In this document: positions 27,101 through 34,988 of the stretch, piece after piece
Numbering within the stretch: the stretch's first letter is position 1
How the letters are laid out: each line of letters begins with the position of its first letter
Position numbers and translations under genes: made by a program
The notes under the pieces: model-generated
What the model was told of the DNA's origin: nothing
Seen by the model: only the letters and a program-made list of their open reading frames with translations
Database searches by the model: none
Origin: Lachnospiraceae bacterium
GTDB taxonomy: Bacteria; Bacillota; Clostridia; Lachnospirales; Lachnospiraceae
Length of the DNA: 64,000 bases
Assembly (NCBI GenBank): GCA_024682835.1
Contig: JAIKYU010000076.1
Location: 1 to 64,000 of the forward strand
Reading direction: 5' to 3'

Positions 27101-27808
27101 TTCGATATCCAGCCTTGTATAGCCCCATCCCCTCCTGTTGATTTTGACGATTTCCTCCACATCCTCTGTCACGGATTCCAGCACCAGCTCCGCGCGATCC
27201 GCAGAATACTCGATCGGATCCTTCTTGCGCACGGCGATCAGGAATTCCTCCACGCTCTCTCCCTTGTCCGCCGCCTGCTCATCCGTGCCGGACAGGCCCC
27301 GGTAGATGCTCCGGTATTTCTTGTCCGCTCCGTGGAAAAGCTGCTGCATGCCTGGTGTATAGAACAGTCTTGCCGCCTCGTCATAGTTTCGTCTTGCCAG
27401 ATTTGCAAAATGGAAGAGATTCTTCATCTCCTCCTCACCGGATTCATCCCGGATGATCGGATACGGGGTGCGTACCGAAACCGCGACCGTGACGGTCTCC
27501 TCCCCGCAGTCTGTAATGACGGCAAAATGCCCCTCCACGCTGTCTCCGCCCTGCAGGCCGTCCGTCCGGAAGGAGAACCCGATCTCCTCCTCCGTCCCGC
27601 AGAACGCCGGCGTGAGCACACGAAAACGAGGCTCGTCCACATAGACGAACCCTTCGATGGGATGATCGTTGAGTGATGCGACGACAAAAGAATCTTCTAC
27701 TGTCTCCCCGGGATCCACCGTCCGTTCAATCCGCACAGCGGACAGAGATAGTACGCCGCGCACGATTTCGGGCGTGTTCTCAATATAGCGCCTGATTACT
27801 TTTTCCAT
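24176..27808 (-). CDS. Giant helical-repeat protein of the DUF5717 kind
   Basis: This 1210-residue protein has a beta-sandwich-like N-terminus (residues about 1-115, with FVVASLNDHPIEGFVYVDEPRF and VEGHFAVITDCGEETVTVAV). It then has a very long array of helical TPR-like repeats (about 125-1030) and a beta-rich C-terminus (about 1040-1210). No signal peptide or TM segment is seen. From memory it belongs to the family listed as DUF5717, which sits beside DUF5716 genes. The promoter's predicted start site lies only about 3 bases before the ATG and there is no ribosome binding site, so it looks leaderless. It heads the three-gene block. Function is unknown; a scaffold is plausible. Confidence 0.72.
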   Translation of the reverse strand: MEKVIRRYIENTPEIVRGVLSLSAVRIERTVDPGETVEDSFVVASLNDHPIEGFVYVDEPRFRVLTPAFCGTEEEIGFSFRTDGLQGGDSVEGHFAVITDCGEETVTVAVSVRTPYPIIRDESGEEEMKNLFHFANLARRNYDEAARLFYTPGMQQLFHGADKKYRSIYRGLSGTDEQAADKGESVEEFLIAVRKKDPIEYSADRAELVLESVTEDVEEIVKINRRGWGYTRLDIETDGAFLELRRSALSDRDFLGSSCNLPLIIRYASLHAGRNFGRIVLYNAYTKLEIAVAVTRGDDVQGAVRREEKKEKQALEFSLIHTYVEYRLGRMRSREWLLATGKIVSRMNGMAPDDVRFQLYTAHYLITASRENEAIWVLDRIRTSVEETCSYGETMRAYFLYLETLISREEKKISAVEEILNGMLARRPDDWRIAWLLQFLLDDRASGNAKRMRLYEEQFLCGCRSPILYIETIDLMGRDPSLLKKIDSFTLYVLAFAARHRAIPKALIDRAVWLLMRERQGNDRIYRILESCYAEDPESGALDAICSMLIKDARTDAEAFGWYREGVRHDSRITRLYEYYMLSCPTPADDRDVPEIPRQVLLYFSYKSDLPFDKNALLYRYVIAHREEEPELYQSYLPQMERFVSEQMAKGRIDRSLNALYTHFCVLQPQDPVSAERLFEALHMTEFEVEDSHIRRIVVVYDRLNAERCYPVVGGKARFPLYGSEAAVLYEDDRGHRYARMKRQAPASRGSERTAQYLAKTMDPAMYAQVLPFLREGNANINLYLTEASRMTVTADNADRYRRLAESEALQKDARNEISHALIRFYYDNDFIRQLVDYLPVCHPERMRVRERAEVLEMMVHAGIYDQAFAMVERFGFGGVEERTAYRLCSRASARGEFPAGEAAGMLAYAAFRMGKYDEGILTQIVRTFTGRIRDEQAICKACAAFSVDPLPLVCRMLTQLLFTDSHEPGEDKLFRIVAKSGGSTELQIAWLARASGEYLIRDVPINSVMAERIRTLSLSGEELPASCRLAWLKFCASMAPGTADAQVTSDFLSRLTEAELGMPFLYAYRGSLPALALGDGMRYVQIAASPGLALTIHLAREAGGEFVPRRMKEPYPGCYTHGEVLFPGESARYYITARKQGKDRLIAGGMITFSLMEDPEEGESRFALTSRLIRARTQNDRAAVRDLLYALYRNTFMSDRLFPLPGEKE

Positions 27809-27817
27809 AACGATTCT

Positions 27818-27846
27818 ATCTTACACCATATTCGTCCGATTCTCAA
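27818..27846 (-). promoter_or_regulatory. Promoter of the giant-protein operon, leaderless layout
   Basis: TTGAGA (27841-27846), 17 bases, TAAGAT (27818-27823) on the minus strand. The ATG at 27808 begins 9 bases after the -10, leaving a leader of 0-4 bases. The -35 touches the T run of the chemoreceptor terminator. Confidence 0.6.
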
Positions 27847-27848
27847 CG

Positions 27849-27882
27849 AAAAAAGGGACCCCGTGAGGAATCACGGGGTCCC
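27849..27882 (-). terminator. Terminator of the chemoreceptor gene
   Basis: GGGACCCCGTGA (27855-27866) and TCACGGGGTCCC (27871-27882) form a perfect 12-bp stem with a 4-base loop, followed by T6 on the minus strand. Confidence 0.92.
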
Positions 27883-27905
27883 GCCTGAAATGTCCGAATA
27901 GGATG

Positions 27906-29630
27906 TCAATCCTGGAAGAAGCTGATGGTCTCCTGCAGATCATCCGCCAGCGCCTGCAGCTGTGAGGCGGATTCACTGATGACAGAGAACGTGGCATTGA
28001 GCTCCTGCATGGATGCGTTGGTCTCCTCCGTGGAAGCCGCATTCTCCTCGGAGATGGCGGACAGATCCTGGATGATCTCCACCAGGCTCATCTTCGCGCT
28101 GTTCAGATTGCCGATGCGGCCGGAGATCTGCTTGGAGCTGTCCTCGACATATTTCACATTGGCGGACATATCCTGCATATCCTGCTGCGTGGAGGCGAGC
28201 TGCTCGCCCTGCGCCGCGAAATTCTCATTGAGCTTGGCCATGACCTCAACGGAAGCCTCGGAATCCGCCAGAAGCTTCTCTACGATATCCTTGATCTGAT
28301 CCGCGCTCTGCTTGGACTGATCCGCCAGCTTCTGGATCTGACTGGCCACGACGGCAAAGCCCTTGCCCGCTTCACCCGCGCGCGCCGCCTCGATCGAAGC
28401 ATTTAACGACAGGAGGTTCGTCTCTTCCGCAATATCCGTGATGGCATCCGTAAACTGGGAAATGCCCTTTGCACTCTCGTTGGTGGAATGAATTGTGTCG
28501 CCGATCTCCTGGACGGAGGCTGTCACCTCCTGGCTCTGTGCGATCAGCCGATCCATGGCACCCATGGCATCGTCACAGCTCTTCTTCATCTGTGCCGTGT
28601 ACTCATCCAGCTGGCTCACGTTTTCGCTGATATCATCAATGTCCCTGCCGATGCCGTCCGTGTTGGCCGCTGCGGTCTGAATGCTCTCAGCCTGCGATAC
28701 GGCGCCCTTGCTGACCTCATTGACCGCATCCGACACCTGACTGGATGCCGTGGAGGCCTGACCGGCCGATTCGGAAAGATCGCTGCTGGAGGTGCGCAGC
28801 TCCTCGCTCATCCGGCGGGTTGTGCCGATGACCTCGGCAATCTTCTGCTTGAACTGGATCGTGCTGTCCGCGATCGTGCCCAGCTCATCGCTTCTCTTCA
28901 GAAGGGAGTCATCGAATTCGGCTCTCAGATCACCGCTTGCCAGCACATTGATGCTGTCCGCAATGCCGGCCATCTTCTTGGAGGTCTTCAGGGCCACAAA
29001 CAAACCGAGCACAAGGATCACCACCACCAGGGCCACCGCGAGAAATACCATTGTCAGAATGACGGAACGGATGTTGGCGGACACGCCGGAACTCTCTCGT
29101 CCCGCGAAAACCATGCCGACGCGCGTGCCGTCCGGCTGCAGCAGCGGCACATAATAGGCACAGAAGGGTTTGTTGTTGATGACCAGATCCGGTGCGTAGA
29201 ATTCCTTGCCCTGTCCGATGACGGTATTATAGACCGCGTCACCGGCCTGGGTTCCGTTCATACGCTCGTTGGTGCCGGCCTTGTAGAGCGTGGTAATCAT
29301 GCGGGTCTTCCCGAAGAAGAGCGTGTACTCAATGCCGGTCTCCGATTTGATGTGATCAAGAATCGCATCCTGACCGGTGATCATATGCTCGCCCTTATAC
29401 AGATTGCCCTCGGCATCAAGCGTCCAGTCGCCCTCATAGAGACGCTCCAATTCGTCGTCGAGATGCACGCAGGTCGCCTTCAGTTCCTCTTCAATCAATT
29501 CGGCGTAGACGTCGCTGATCTCCTTGCCCGCAAGAATCGTCAGAATCGCCGCCACCGCCACCACTGCGCCGAGTGCAATCAGGATGATCTTAATGAGCAG
29601 TTTTCCGTTTCGTTTCTTCACTGATGTCAT
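27906..29630 (-). CDS. Methyl-accepting chemotaxis protein
   Basis: This 574-residue receptor has TM1 at about 10-29, an extracytoplasmic single-Cache-like sensor (35-185, with [17 protein letters not shown] and [22 protein letters not shown]), TM2 at about 187-211, a HAMP linker, and a long signalling coiled coil. The hairpin tip [17 protein letters not shown] that contacts CheA/CheW is intact. The signal ligand is unknown. It implies a motile cell with a chemotaxis pathway encoded elsewhere. GGAGAG lies before the ATG. It has a strong terminator of its own; the flavodoxin gene ends 55 bases upstream on the same strand. Confidence 0.95.
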   Translation of the reverse strand: MTSVKKRNGKLLIKIILIALGAVVAVAAILTILAGKEISDVYAELIEEELKATCVHLDDELERLYEGDWTLDAEGNLYKGEHMITGQDAILDHIKSETGIEYTLFFGKTRMITTLYKAGTNERMNGTQAGDAVYNTVIGQGKEFYAPDLVINNKPFCAYYVPLLQPDGTRVGMVFAGRESSGVSANIRSVILTMVFLAVALVVVILVLGLFVALKTSKKMAGIADSINVLASGDLRAEFDDSLLKRSDELGTIADSTIQFKQKIAEVIGTTRRMSEELRTSSSDLSESAGQASTASSQVSDAVNEVSKGAVSQAESIQTAAANTDGIGRDIDDISENVSQLDEYTAQMKKSCDDAMGAMDRLIAQSQEVTASVQEIGDTIHSTNESAKGISQFTDAITDIAEETNLLSLNASIEAARAGEAGKGFAVVASQIQKLADQSKQSADQIKDIVEKLLADSEASVEVMAKLNENFAAQGEQLASTQQDMQDMSANVKYVEDSSKQISGRIGNLNSAKMSLVEIIQDLSAISEENAASTEETNASMQELNATFSVISESASQLQALADDLQETISFFQD

Positions 29631-29685
29631 GATTCTCTCCTCTCTTCCTTTCTCGCTGTAGAACGCTTAATCGCTACGCCCGTTG

Positions 29686-30135
29686 TCAGGCGCTCAGATT
29701 CTCGTAGAATTCCAGGGCCCCGCGGATATCCTCCTCATTCGGTCGGCCCTTATACGCGCCCCCGATGAGCTTGAGCGGACCGTAGGTGCAGAAACCCCTC
29801 GTGTGCCAGATCCCAAGCTGTCTGGCGTTTCGCTTCTCCAGCAATTCCCTGATATCATTGCCGAAGCTTTTGCCGTTCAGAACGCTCGTGTAAATAATAA
29901 ACGTCTCTTTTTTGTCGGGCAGATTGATCTGCGCAAAGGTCAGCAGCTTTTTGGCAAACTGCCCGCCGTAAATCCCCGAGGCGAAACCGATCCTTTCATA
30001 TCCGGACAGATCCACCTCGATCTTGGTCGCCGAATTGATCAGCGTGACCTCCTCGTGTGCCGCAGCAATGGCTTCAACAATTTTTGCGGTATTACCGTGA
30101 TGCTCCGAATAGTATACGATTGCGGTCTTCTTCAT
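29686..30135 (-). CDS. Flavodoxin-family protein
   Basis: This 149-residue soluble protein starts KKTAIVYYSEHHGNTAKIVEAIA, the FMN phosphate loop of flavodoxins, followed by FASGIYGGQFAKKLLTF and YTSVLNGKSFGNDI for the isoalloxazine loops. It should bind FMN and carry single electrons between redox enzymes; the partner is unknown. It lies between thyA and the chemoreceptor on the same strand but has its own promoter. A long palindrome covers its transcription start and the putative Shine-Dalgarno GGGGAG forms part of the 3' arm. Confidence 0.88.
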   Translation of the reverse strand: MKKTAIVYYSEHHGNTAKIVEAIAAAHEEVTLINSATKIEVDLSGYERIGFASGIYGGQFAKKLLTFAQINLPDKKETFIIYTSVLNGKSFGNDIRELLEKRNARQLGIWHTRGFCTYGPLKLIGGAYKGRPNEEDIRGALEFYENLSA

Positions 30136-30141
30136 TCCCCA

Positions 30142-30209
30142 CTCCCCGTATTATGCCATTTTCAGCATAATACAGGGAGAATTATAACAAAAGCGCAATT
30201 AAATAGCAA
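30142..30209 (-). promoter_or_regulatory. Promoter with palindromic operator/leader hairpin before the flavodoxin gene
   Basis: TTGCTA (30204-30209, overlapping the thyA stop region), 17 bases, TATAAT (30181-30186). Directly after the -10 comes an inverted repeat, CTCCCTGTATTATGC (30165-30179) and GCATAATACGGGGAG (30142-30156), separated by 8 bases. It covers the start site and the ribosome binding site. Confidence 0.65.
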
Positions 30210-31056
30210 TAGGTATTTTTTTGATCTGCTCCCCGTGCCGGTAGTTTTCCAGCGACACATCCTCCGGTGTGAAGGCATAAAAATCCGTCTTGTCCGGATT
30301 CAGATGAAAAACCGGCGCCGGATAGGACGGGCGGCTGATCAGCTCACGGATGATATCAACATGACGGTCATAGATGTGCGCGTCCGCGATGACGTGGACG
30401 AACTCGCCCGCCGTCATGCCGCACACCTGCGCCAGCATGTGGACGAGCACCGCATACTGGACGACATTCCAGTTGTTTGCGGCGAGCACATCCTGAGACC
30501 GCTGGTTCAGAATCGCGTTCAACACCAGCTTCTCTTCTCCGTCTCCGCTGCGCTCCGCCGTGACATTAAAGGTCATACTGTACGCGCACGGATAGAGATT
30601 CATCTCGTGCAGATCCTGATGTACATAAATATTAGTAAGAATTCTGCGGGAAAACGGATGGTTTTTGAGATCATAAATCACCCGGTCAACCTGGTCGAAC
30701 ATGCCCTCGGCGTACTGATGCTTCACACTCATCTGATATCCGTAGGCCTTGCCGATGGAGCCGTCCTCGTCCGCCCATTCATCCCAGATATGCGGCTTAA
30801 GATCGTGAATGTTGTTGGATTTGCGCTGCCAGATCCAGAGCATTTCATCTGTCGCGCTTTTGATCCCTGTGGGGCGAAGCGTCAGAATCGGAAACTCCTT
30901 TCGCAGATCATATCGGTTAACGATGCCGAATCGCTTGATGGTATAGGCGCTTGTGCCGTCCTCCCAATGCGGACGGACCTTCTCTCCCTCTGTGGAGGTA
31001 CCGTTCGTCAGAATATCCTGACACATGTCCACAAATACCGTATCGGCAAAGCTCAT
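30199..31056 (-). CDS. thyA: Thymidylate synthase, phi3T/B. subtilis ThyA-like branch
   Basis: This 285-residue protein makes dTMP from dUMP with methylene-tetrahydrofolate. Seen are HIWDEWADEDGSIGKAYGYQM, the nucleophile Cys in LYPCAYSMTFNV, the phosphate-binding RSQD, a conserved Asn in ANNWNVVQYAVLVHMLAQ, and IADAHIYDRH. The residue after the active Cys is Ala where most ThyA have His. The B. subtilis/phage phi3T enzyme also departs from His here, so this is a recognised branch rather than a broken site. The start at 31056 overlaps the upstream TGA by one base (TGATG), with GAGGGGG ahead; the longer frame lacks such a site. Confidence 0.93.
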   Translation of the reverse strand: MSFADTVFVDMCQDILTNGTSTEGEKVRPHWEDGTSAYTIKRFGIVNRYDLRKEFPILTLRPTGIKSATDEMLWIWQRKSNNIHDLKPHIWDEWADEDGSIGKAYGYQMSVKHQYAEGMFDQVDRVIYDLKNHPFSRRILTNIYVHQDLHEMNLYPCAYSMTFNVTAERSGDGEEKLVLNAILNQRSQDVLAANNWNVVQYAVLVHMLAQVCGMTAGEFVHVIADAHIYDRHVDIIRELISRPSYPAPVFHLNPDKTDFYAFTPEDVSLENYRHGEQIKKIPIAI

Positions 31057-32687
31057 CACATCCCCCTCTTCGTGTCGTATTTGTCGCAAAGCGCCGTCAC
31101 CTGATCGGCGAATCTTGCCAGCTCCTTATTGGGCAGGCCCTCGTTGCGCCCGATGACCGCGATCAGGCGGGCTCCTGCCGCCTTCAGACGTTCGAAGACA
31201 TCGGACACCGTCTTCTTTGCGCGCTTCTTCGCCGGTATCGGTGCCGCTTCATAAATGAAACGATTGGCGATCGGATCGAAGCTGGTTCCGCTGTACGGCG
31301 CATACGCTTCCAATCCTCTGGTTCTGTGCAGCATCTCCGCAAACCCGGCTGACACCGTATCCTCCCCGTGAACCACAAAAACACGCGCAGGCTGCTGTCT
31401 GAACCCGTCGAGCCAGGCAAGCAGTCCGTCCCGGTCCGCATGTCCCGAAAGGCCGACAATCTTGACGATCTCCGCGCGGACATCCACCGGCTCCCCAAAG
31501 AGCTTCACCTGTGTCGCACCGTCCACAATCGCCCGTCCGAGGGTTCCGGCCGACTGGTATCCGACGAACAGAATCGTCGATTCACGGCGCCAGAGATTGT
31601 GCTTGAGATGGTGCTTGATCCGCCCCGCCTCACACATGCCCGAGGCGGAAAGAATGACGCAGGGCTCCTCGACGAAATTGATCGCCCGGCTCTCCTCTGC
31701 CGTAATGGACAGATTCAGCCCCGGGAAGGTCAGCGGATTGATGCCCCGATGCAGCAGCTCGAGCGCTTCCTCATCGTAGCAGTCCCGCTGGTTTCTGCGG
31801 AAAATCTCCGTTGCCTCCACAGCCAGCGGACTGTCCACAAAGACCTGAAAGTCATTGACAGCCGTAACCAGGCCCTCTTTTTTAATCCTTCTGAGGTAAT
31901 AAAGCAGCTCCTGCGTGCGGCCGACAGCAAAGGAGGGAACCACCACATTGCCGCCCCGCGCGAAAGTACGGTTCAGCACCTGAGTCAGATCACCCAGCAC
32001 ATCCGGCTTCTGGACACTGTGCAGCCGGTCGCCGTACGTAGATTCCATGATGATATAATCGGCCTCCTCCGTGCCGATCGGATCCCGCAGAAGCGGCTGC
32101 TCATAGTTGCCGATATCACCGGAAAAGACAAACTTTTTTGTGTTGACGCCTTCCCTTGCCCAGACTTCAATGCTGGCACTCCCCAGCAGATGACCGATAT
32201 CGGTAAAGCGGATGCTGACCTCGCCCGCCCCCTGCTCATCGGTAAAAATCGTGATCCGTTCGCCGTAATCGCAGGCGACAAAGCATTTCAGGACGGCAAG
32301 CACATCTTCCATGGTATACATCGGCGCCGCCGGCTGGATTTCCTTGTTGCGCTTGCTTTTGCGGGTGCGCCATTCCGTCTCCTGCGCCTGAATATGCGCA
32401 GAATCCCGCAACATGATATCGCAGAGGTCGCAGGTGGCTGCGGTTGCGAAAATCTGACCTGCAAATCCCTGCGCCGCCAGCCGCGGCAGCAGCCCCGAGT
32501 GATCAATATGCGCATGGGTGAGGAGCACATAGTCAATTTTCGCCGCGGAAACCGGAAGGGGTGCGTTTTCGAAATCGTCCCGCCCCTGCTCCATGCCGTA
32601 ATCCACTAAAATATGCTTTCCGGCAGCCTCCAGATAATGGCAGCTCCCTGTGACCTCATGATCGGCTCCGATAAATGTCAGTTGCAT
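31056..32687 (-). CDS. MBL-fold beta-CASP RNA-processing exonuclease
   Basis: This 543-residue protein has the metallo-beta-lactamase motifs MQLTFIGADHEVTGSCHYL, THAHIDHSG (zinc ligands), GHLLGSASIEV, FSGDIGN and ESTYGDR. The beta-CASP insert (FVDSPLAVEATEIF, then SASGMCEAGRIKHHL, VGYQSAGTLGRAI) and LSGHADRDGLLAWL complete the active site. Relatives are RNA endo/exonucleases of the CPSF-73/YsH1 kind. The tail adds VFVVHGEDTVSAGFAEML and a basic stretch (PIPAKKRAKK). The start at 32687 has GGAGGG 6 bases upstream. It precedes thyA with a one-base stop/start overlap, so both are co-translated. Confidence 0.92.
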   Translation of the reverse strand: MQLTFIGADHEVTGSCHYLEAAGKHILVDYGMEQGRDDFENAPLPVSAAKIDYVLLTHAHIDHSGLLPRLAAQGFAGQIFATAATCDLCDIMLRDSAHIQAQETEWRTRKSKRNKEIQPAAPMYTMEDVLAVLKCFVACDYGERITIFTDEQGAGEVSIRFTDIGHLLGSASIEVWAREGVNTKKFVFSGDIGNYEQPLLRDPIGTEEADYIIMESTYGDRLHSVQKPDVLGDLTQVLNRTFARGGNVVVPSFAVGRTQELLYYLRRIKKEGLVTAVNDFQVFVDSPLAVEATEIFRRNQRDCYDEEALELLHRGINPLTFPGLNLSITAEESRAINFVEEPCVILSASGMCEAGRIKHHLKHNLWRRESTILFVGYQSAGTLGRAIVDGATQVKLFGEPVDVRAEIVKIVGLSGHADRDGLLAWLDGFRQQPARVFVVHGEDTVSAGFAEMLHRTRGLEAYAPYSGTSFDPIANRFIYEAAPIPAKKRAKKTVSDVFERLKAAGARLIAVIGRNEGLPNKELARFADQVTALCDKYDTKRGM

Positions 32688-32712
32688 AATCGCCCTCCGA
32701 ATGATAGCATCT

Positions 32713-32721
32713 ATTATACCA
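32713..32721 (-). promoter_or_regulatory. Extended -10 promoter of the MBL nuclease/thyA operon
   Basis: TGGTATAAT on the minus strand lies 26 bases before the nuclease start codon. It overlaps the first candidate start codon of the divergent TraX-like gene. Confidence 0.5.
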
Positions 32722-33536
32722 TGCAAAGCGTATTTACAAAAGGTCTGAATTTATTGAACGGCAGCACGATGAAGCTCGTTGCGGTCACGAGCATGACGAT
32801 CGACCACTTTGCTGCCGGCGTCGTCTATTATCTGCTTCTGTATCACTGCATTCCGCAGGGGATGGATTTTGAGGGGCTCTACCGGATCTACCAGATCATG
32901 CGCGGCATCGGGCGCACGGCTTTCCCGATCTACTGCTTTCTCCTCATTGAAGGACTCATACATACCCGCAGCCGGGTAAAATATCTGGGCAATCTGCTGC
33001 TTTTCGCCGCCCTTTCCGAGATTCCCTTCGATCTGGCTCTGTGCCTGACAGAGGGCGCGGACAGTCCGTATCTGTTTTCCGTCCTGCTCATGCACACCGA
33101 CGAAATCCTTGACCATCAGAACGTCTTTTTTACCCTCGCCATCGGTCTTTCAGCCTGCTGGGGCATCGAAGCCCTTCGGAAGCGCTTCGGCATCTCGCCC
33201 GTCACAGTCGCCGCCTCCGTCCCCATCGCGATCGCTGCCGCATACCTCGCCGACAGACTGCACACAGACTATCACAGCGTCGGCGTCTTCGTCATCCTGG
33301 TCCTCTACCTGCTCCGCCCGGTCTGCGGCGCGGCCGCCGGAGCCGCATATCTTGTCCTGACGCGGCTCTCCCTGGAAGAATGGGCTTTCCCGGCGTTTAT
33401 CATGATGTTTCTATACAACGGAAAACGCGGTTTTTTGGGCCGCGGAAGATTTGCCAAATACTTTTTCTACTGGTATTATCCCCTGCACCTGATGCTCTTT
33501 GCCCTGATCCGGATCCGACTGCTGCAGGTCATGTGA
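32721..33536 (+). CDS. TraX-family membrane protein
   Basis: This 271-residue protein starts GLNLLNGSTMKLVAVTSMTIDHFA, the typical opening of the TraX family, with about eight hydrophobic segments and the ending FYWYYPLHLMLFALIRI. F-plasmid TraX acetylates the pilin N-terminus; chromosomal homologues in Clostridia are common and of unknown role. The start is uncertain: the ATG at 32721 has no ribosome binding site and overlaps the divergent promoter, while an in-frame ATG at 32769 (before KLVAVTS) also lacks a clear site. It converges on trkH with a 3-base gap. Confidence 0.8.
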   Translation: MQSVFTKGLNLLNGSTMKLVAVTSMTIDHFAAGVVYYLLLYHCIPQGMDFEGLYRIYQIMRGIGRTAFPIYCFLLIEGLIHTRSRVKYLGNLLLFAALSEIPFDLALCLTEGADSPYLFSVLLMHTDEILDHQNVFFTLAIGLSACWGIEALRKRFGISPVTVAASVPIAIAAAYLADRLHTDYHSVGVFVILVLYLLRPVCGAAAGAAYLVLTRLSLEEWAFPAFIMMFLYNGKRGFLGRGRFAKYFFYWYYPLHLMLFALIRIRLLQVM

Positions 33537-33539
33537 GGA

Positions 33540-34988
33540 TCAGGCATTTCGCCTCCAGGTCGCCGGCTTGAACAGGATGAGCAGCGGAAGAATCTCTAGC
33601 CGTCCCGCAAGCATATCAAAGACAAACACCATCTTCGACAGAACAGAAAAATCCGCGTAATTGCCCATGGGACCGACCATGTTCAGACCGGGGCCGACAT
33701 TGTTGAGCGTCGCGGCGACCGACGTGATATTCGTGGTGAAATCAAACCCGTTCAGCGAGATCAGCGCCGCGGAAAAGGCAAAAATTCCTACATAAAGCGT
33801 CGCATAGGCCGCAACGGATTTCACGGTCTGTTCATCGACGCTCTTGCCGTCCATGTGCACGCGGCGCACACTTTTTCGATGTGTGACAAAGACCAGTTCG
33901 TTCATTGCACTTTTCAGGAGGATCAGAATCCGCGATACCTTAAACCCGCCGCCCGTCGATCCGGCGCAGGCGCCGATCAGCGTGAGAATGCTCAGAAGCA
34001 TCCTGGAAAACTGGGGCCAGAGGTCAAAATCCGCCGAAGCAAATCCCGTGGTTGACGTGATGGACGCCACGTTGAAAAGCGCGTGATGAAACGCCATCGG
34101 CGGGGATGCCATATGGCCGCTGGCAAGCAGATCGATGGCGACCAGGATTGCCGCCCCAAAGACCATGCACAGGTAGACACGGATCTCCTCTATCTTCCAG
34201 AGCTTTCCCGCCTGGCCGATCACAATGAGGTAAAAAGCGTTGAAATTGATGCTGCACAGGATCATAAACACCGTGATCACCATCTGTGCCTGGATGGGGT
34301 ACGCTCCCATGCCCGCGTCCCGGACCGCAAAACCGCCGGTACCCACTGTGGAAAAGGTGATGGTGATGCTGTCAAAGAGCGGAAGACCGGTGATTTTCAG
34401 AAGCAGCGCCTCCGAGACCGTAAACACGATATAGATCATATACAGAATTTTCGCCGTGCTGCCGAGTTTTGGAACCAGCTTGGAGGCCGTCGGCCCCGGG
34501 CTTTCCGCCCGCATCAGATGCATGCCGTATCCGTCCGCCATGGGCAGAATCGCCAGAATGAACACCAGCACGCCCATTCCGCCGATCCAGTGCGTAAAAC
34601 AGCGCCAGAATTCGACGCAGTACAGCATTCCCTCCACGGAGGACAGAATGCTGCCACCGGTTGTCGTGAGACCGGACACGGTCTCAAACAGGGCATCCAT
34701 AAAGGACGGGATCGTGCCGGACAGCACAAAAGGCAGGGAACCGATCAGACTGAGCAGAATCCAGGAAAGACTGGTTGCGACAAATCCCTCGCGTGCGTAA
34801 AACTCGACGGTTTTCGGTTTCTTTGCCGAAAATACCGCCCCGACCGCCATACAACCCATGGCAAGAAGAAGGAACACCAGTCCGAAACGCTCCCGGTAAA
34901 TCGCGGCGACCACCACAGGGAGCAGCAGAAGCGCCCCTGTAACCATGATCAGCCTGCCGAGCAGAAATCTGAGAAATCCGAAATTCAT
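33540..34988 (-). CDS. trkH: Potassium uptake membrane subunit TrkH
   Basis: This 482-residue transporter has repeated M1-P-M2 units. The pore-loop regions include SGLTTTGGSIL, STVGTGGFAVRD, SITSTTGFASAD and LNNVGPGLNMVGPMGNYADF, each with the filter glycine. It moves K+ inward, gated by TrkA on the cytoplasmic face. Its ATG overlaps the trkA TGA (ATGA, 34985-34988). It is the last gene of a thrS-unknown-trkA-trkH run. Confidence 0.96.
   Translation of the reverse strand: MNFGFLRFLLGRLIMVTGALLLLPVVVAAIYRERFGLVFLLLAMGCMAVGAVFSAKKPKTVEFYAREGFVATSLSWILLSLIGSLPFVLSGTIPSFMDALFETVSGLTTTGGSILSSVEGMLYCVEFWRCFTHWIGGMGVLVFILAILPMADGYGMHLMRAESPGPTASKLVPKLGSTAKILYMIYIVFTVSEALLLKITGLPLFDSITITFSTVGTGGFAVRDAGMGAYPIQAQMVITVFMILCSINFNAFYLIVIGQAGKLWKIEEIRVYLCMVFGAAILVAIDLLASGHMASPPMAFHHALFNVASITSTTGFASADFDLWPQFSRMLLSILTLIGACAGSTGGGFKVSRILILLKSAMNELVFVTHRKSVRRVHMDGKSVDEQTVKSVAAYATLYVGIFAFSAALISLNGFDFTTNITSVAATLNNVGPGLNMVGPMGNYADFSVLSKMVFVFDMLAGRLEILPLLILFKPATWRRNA

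Noticed and set aside
30199..31056. Idea that ThyA is an inactive or hydroxymethylating enzyme because PCH is changed
   Set aside because: The Cys, RSQD and conserved Asn are kept, and the B. subtilis/phi3T enzymes vary at the same position.
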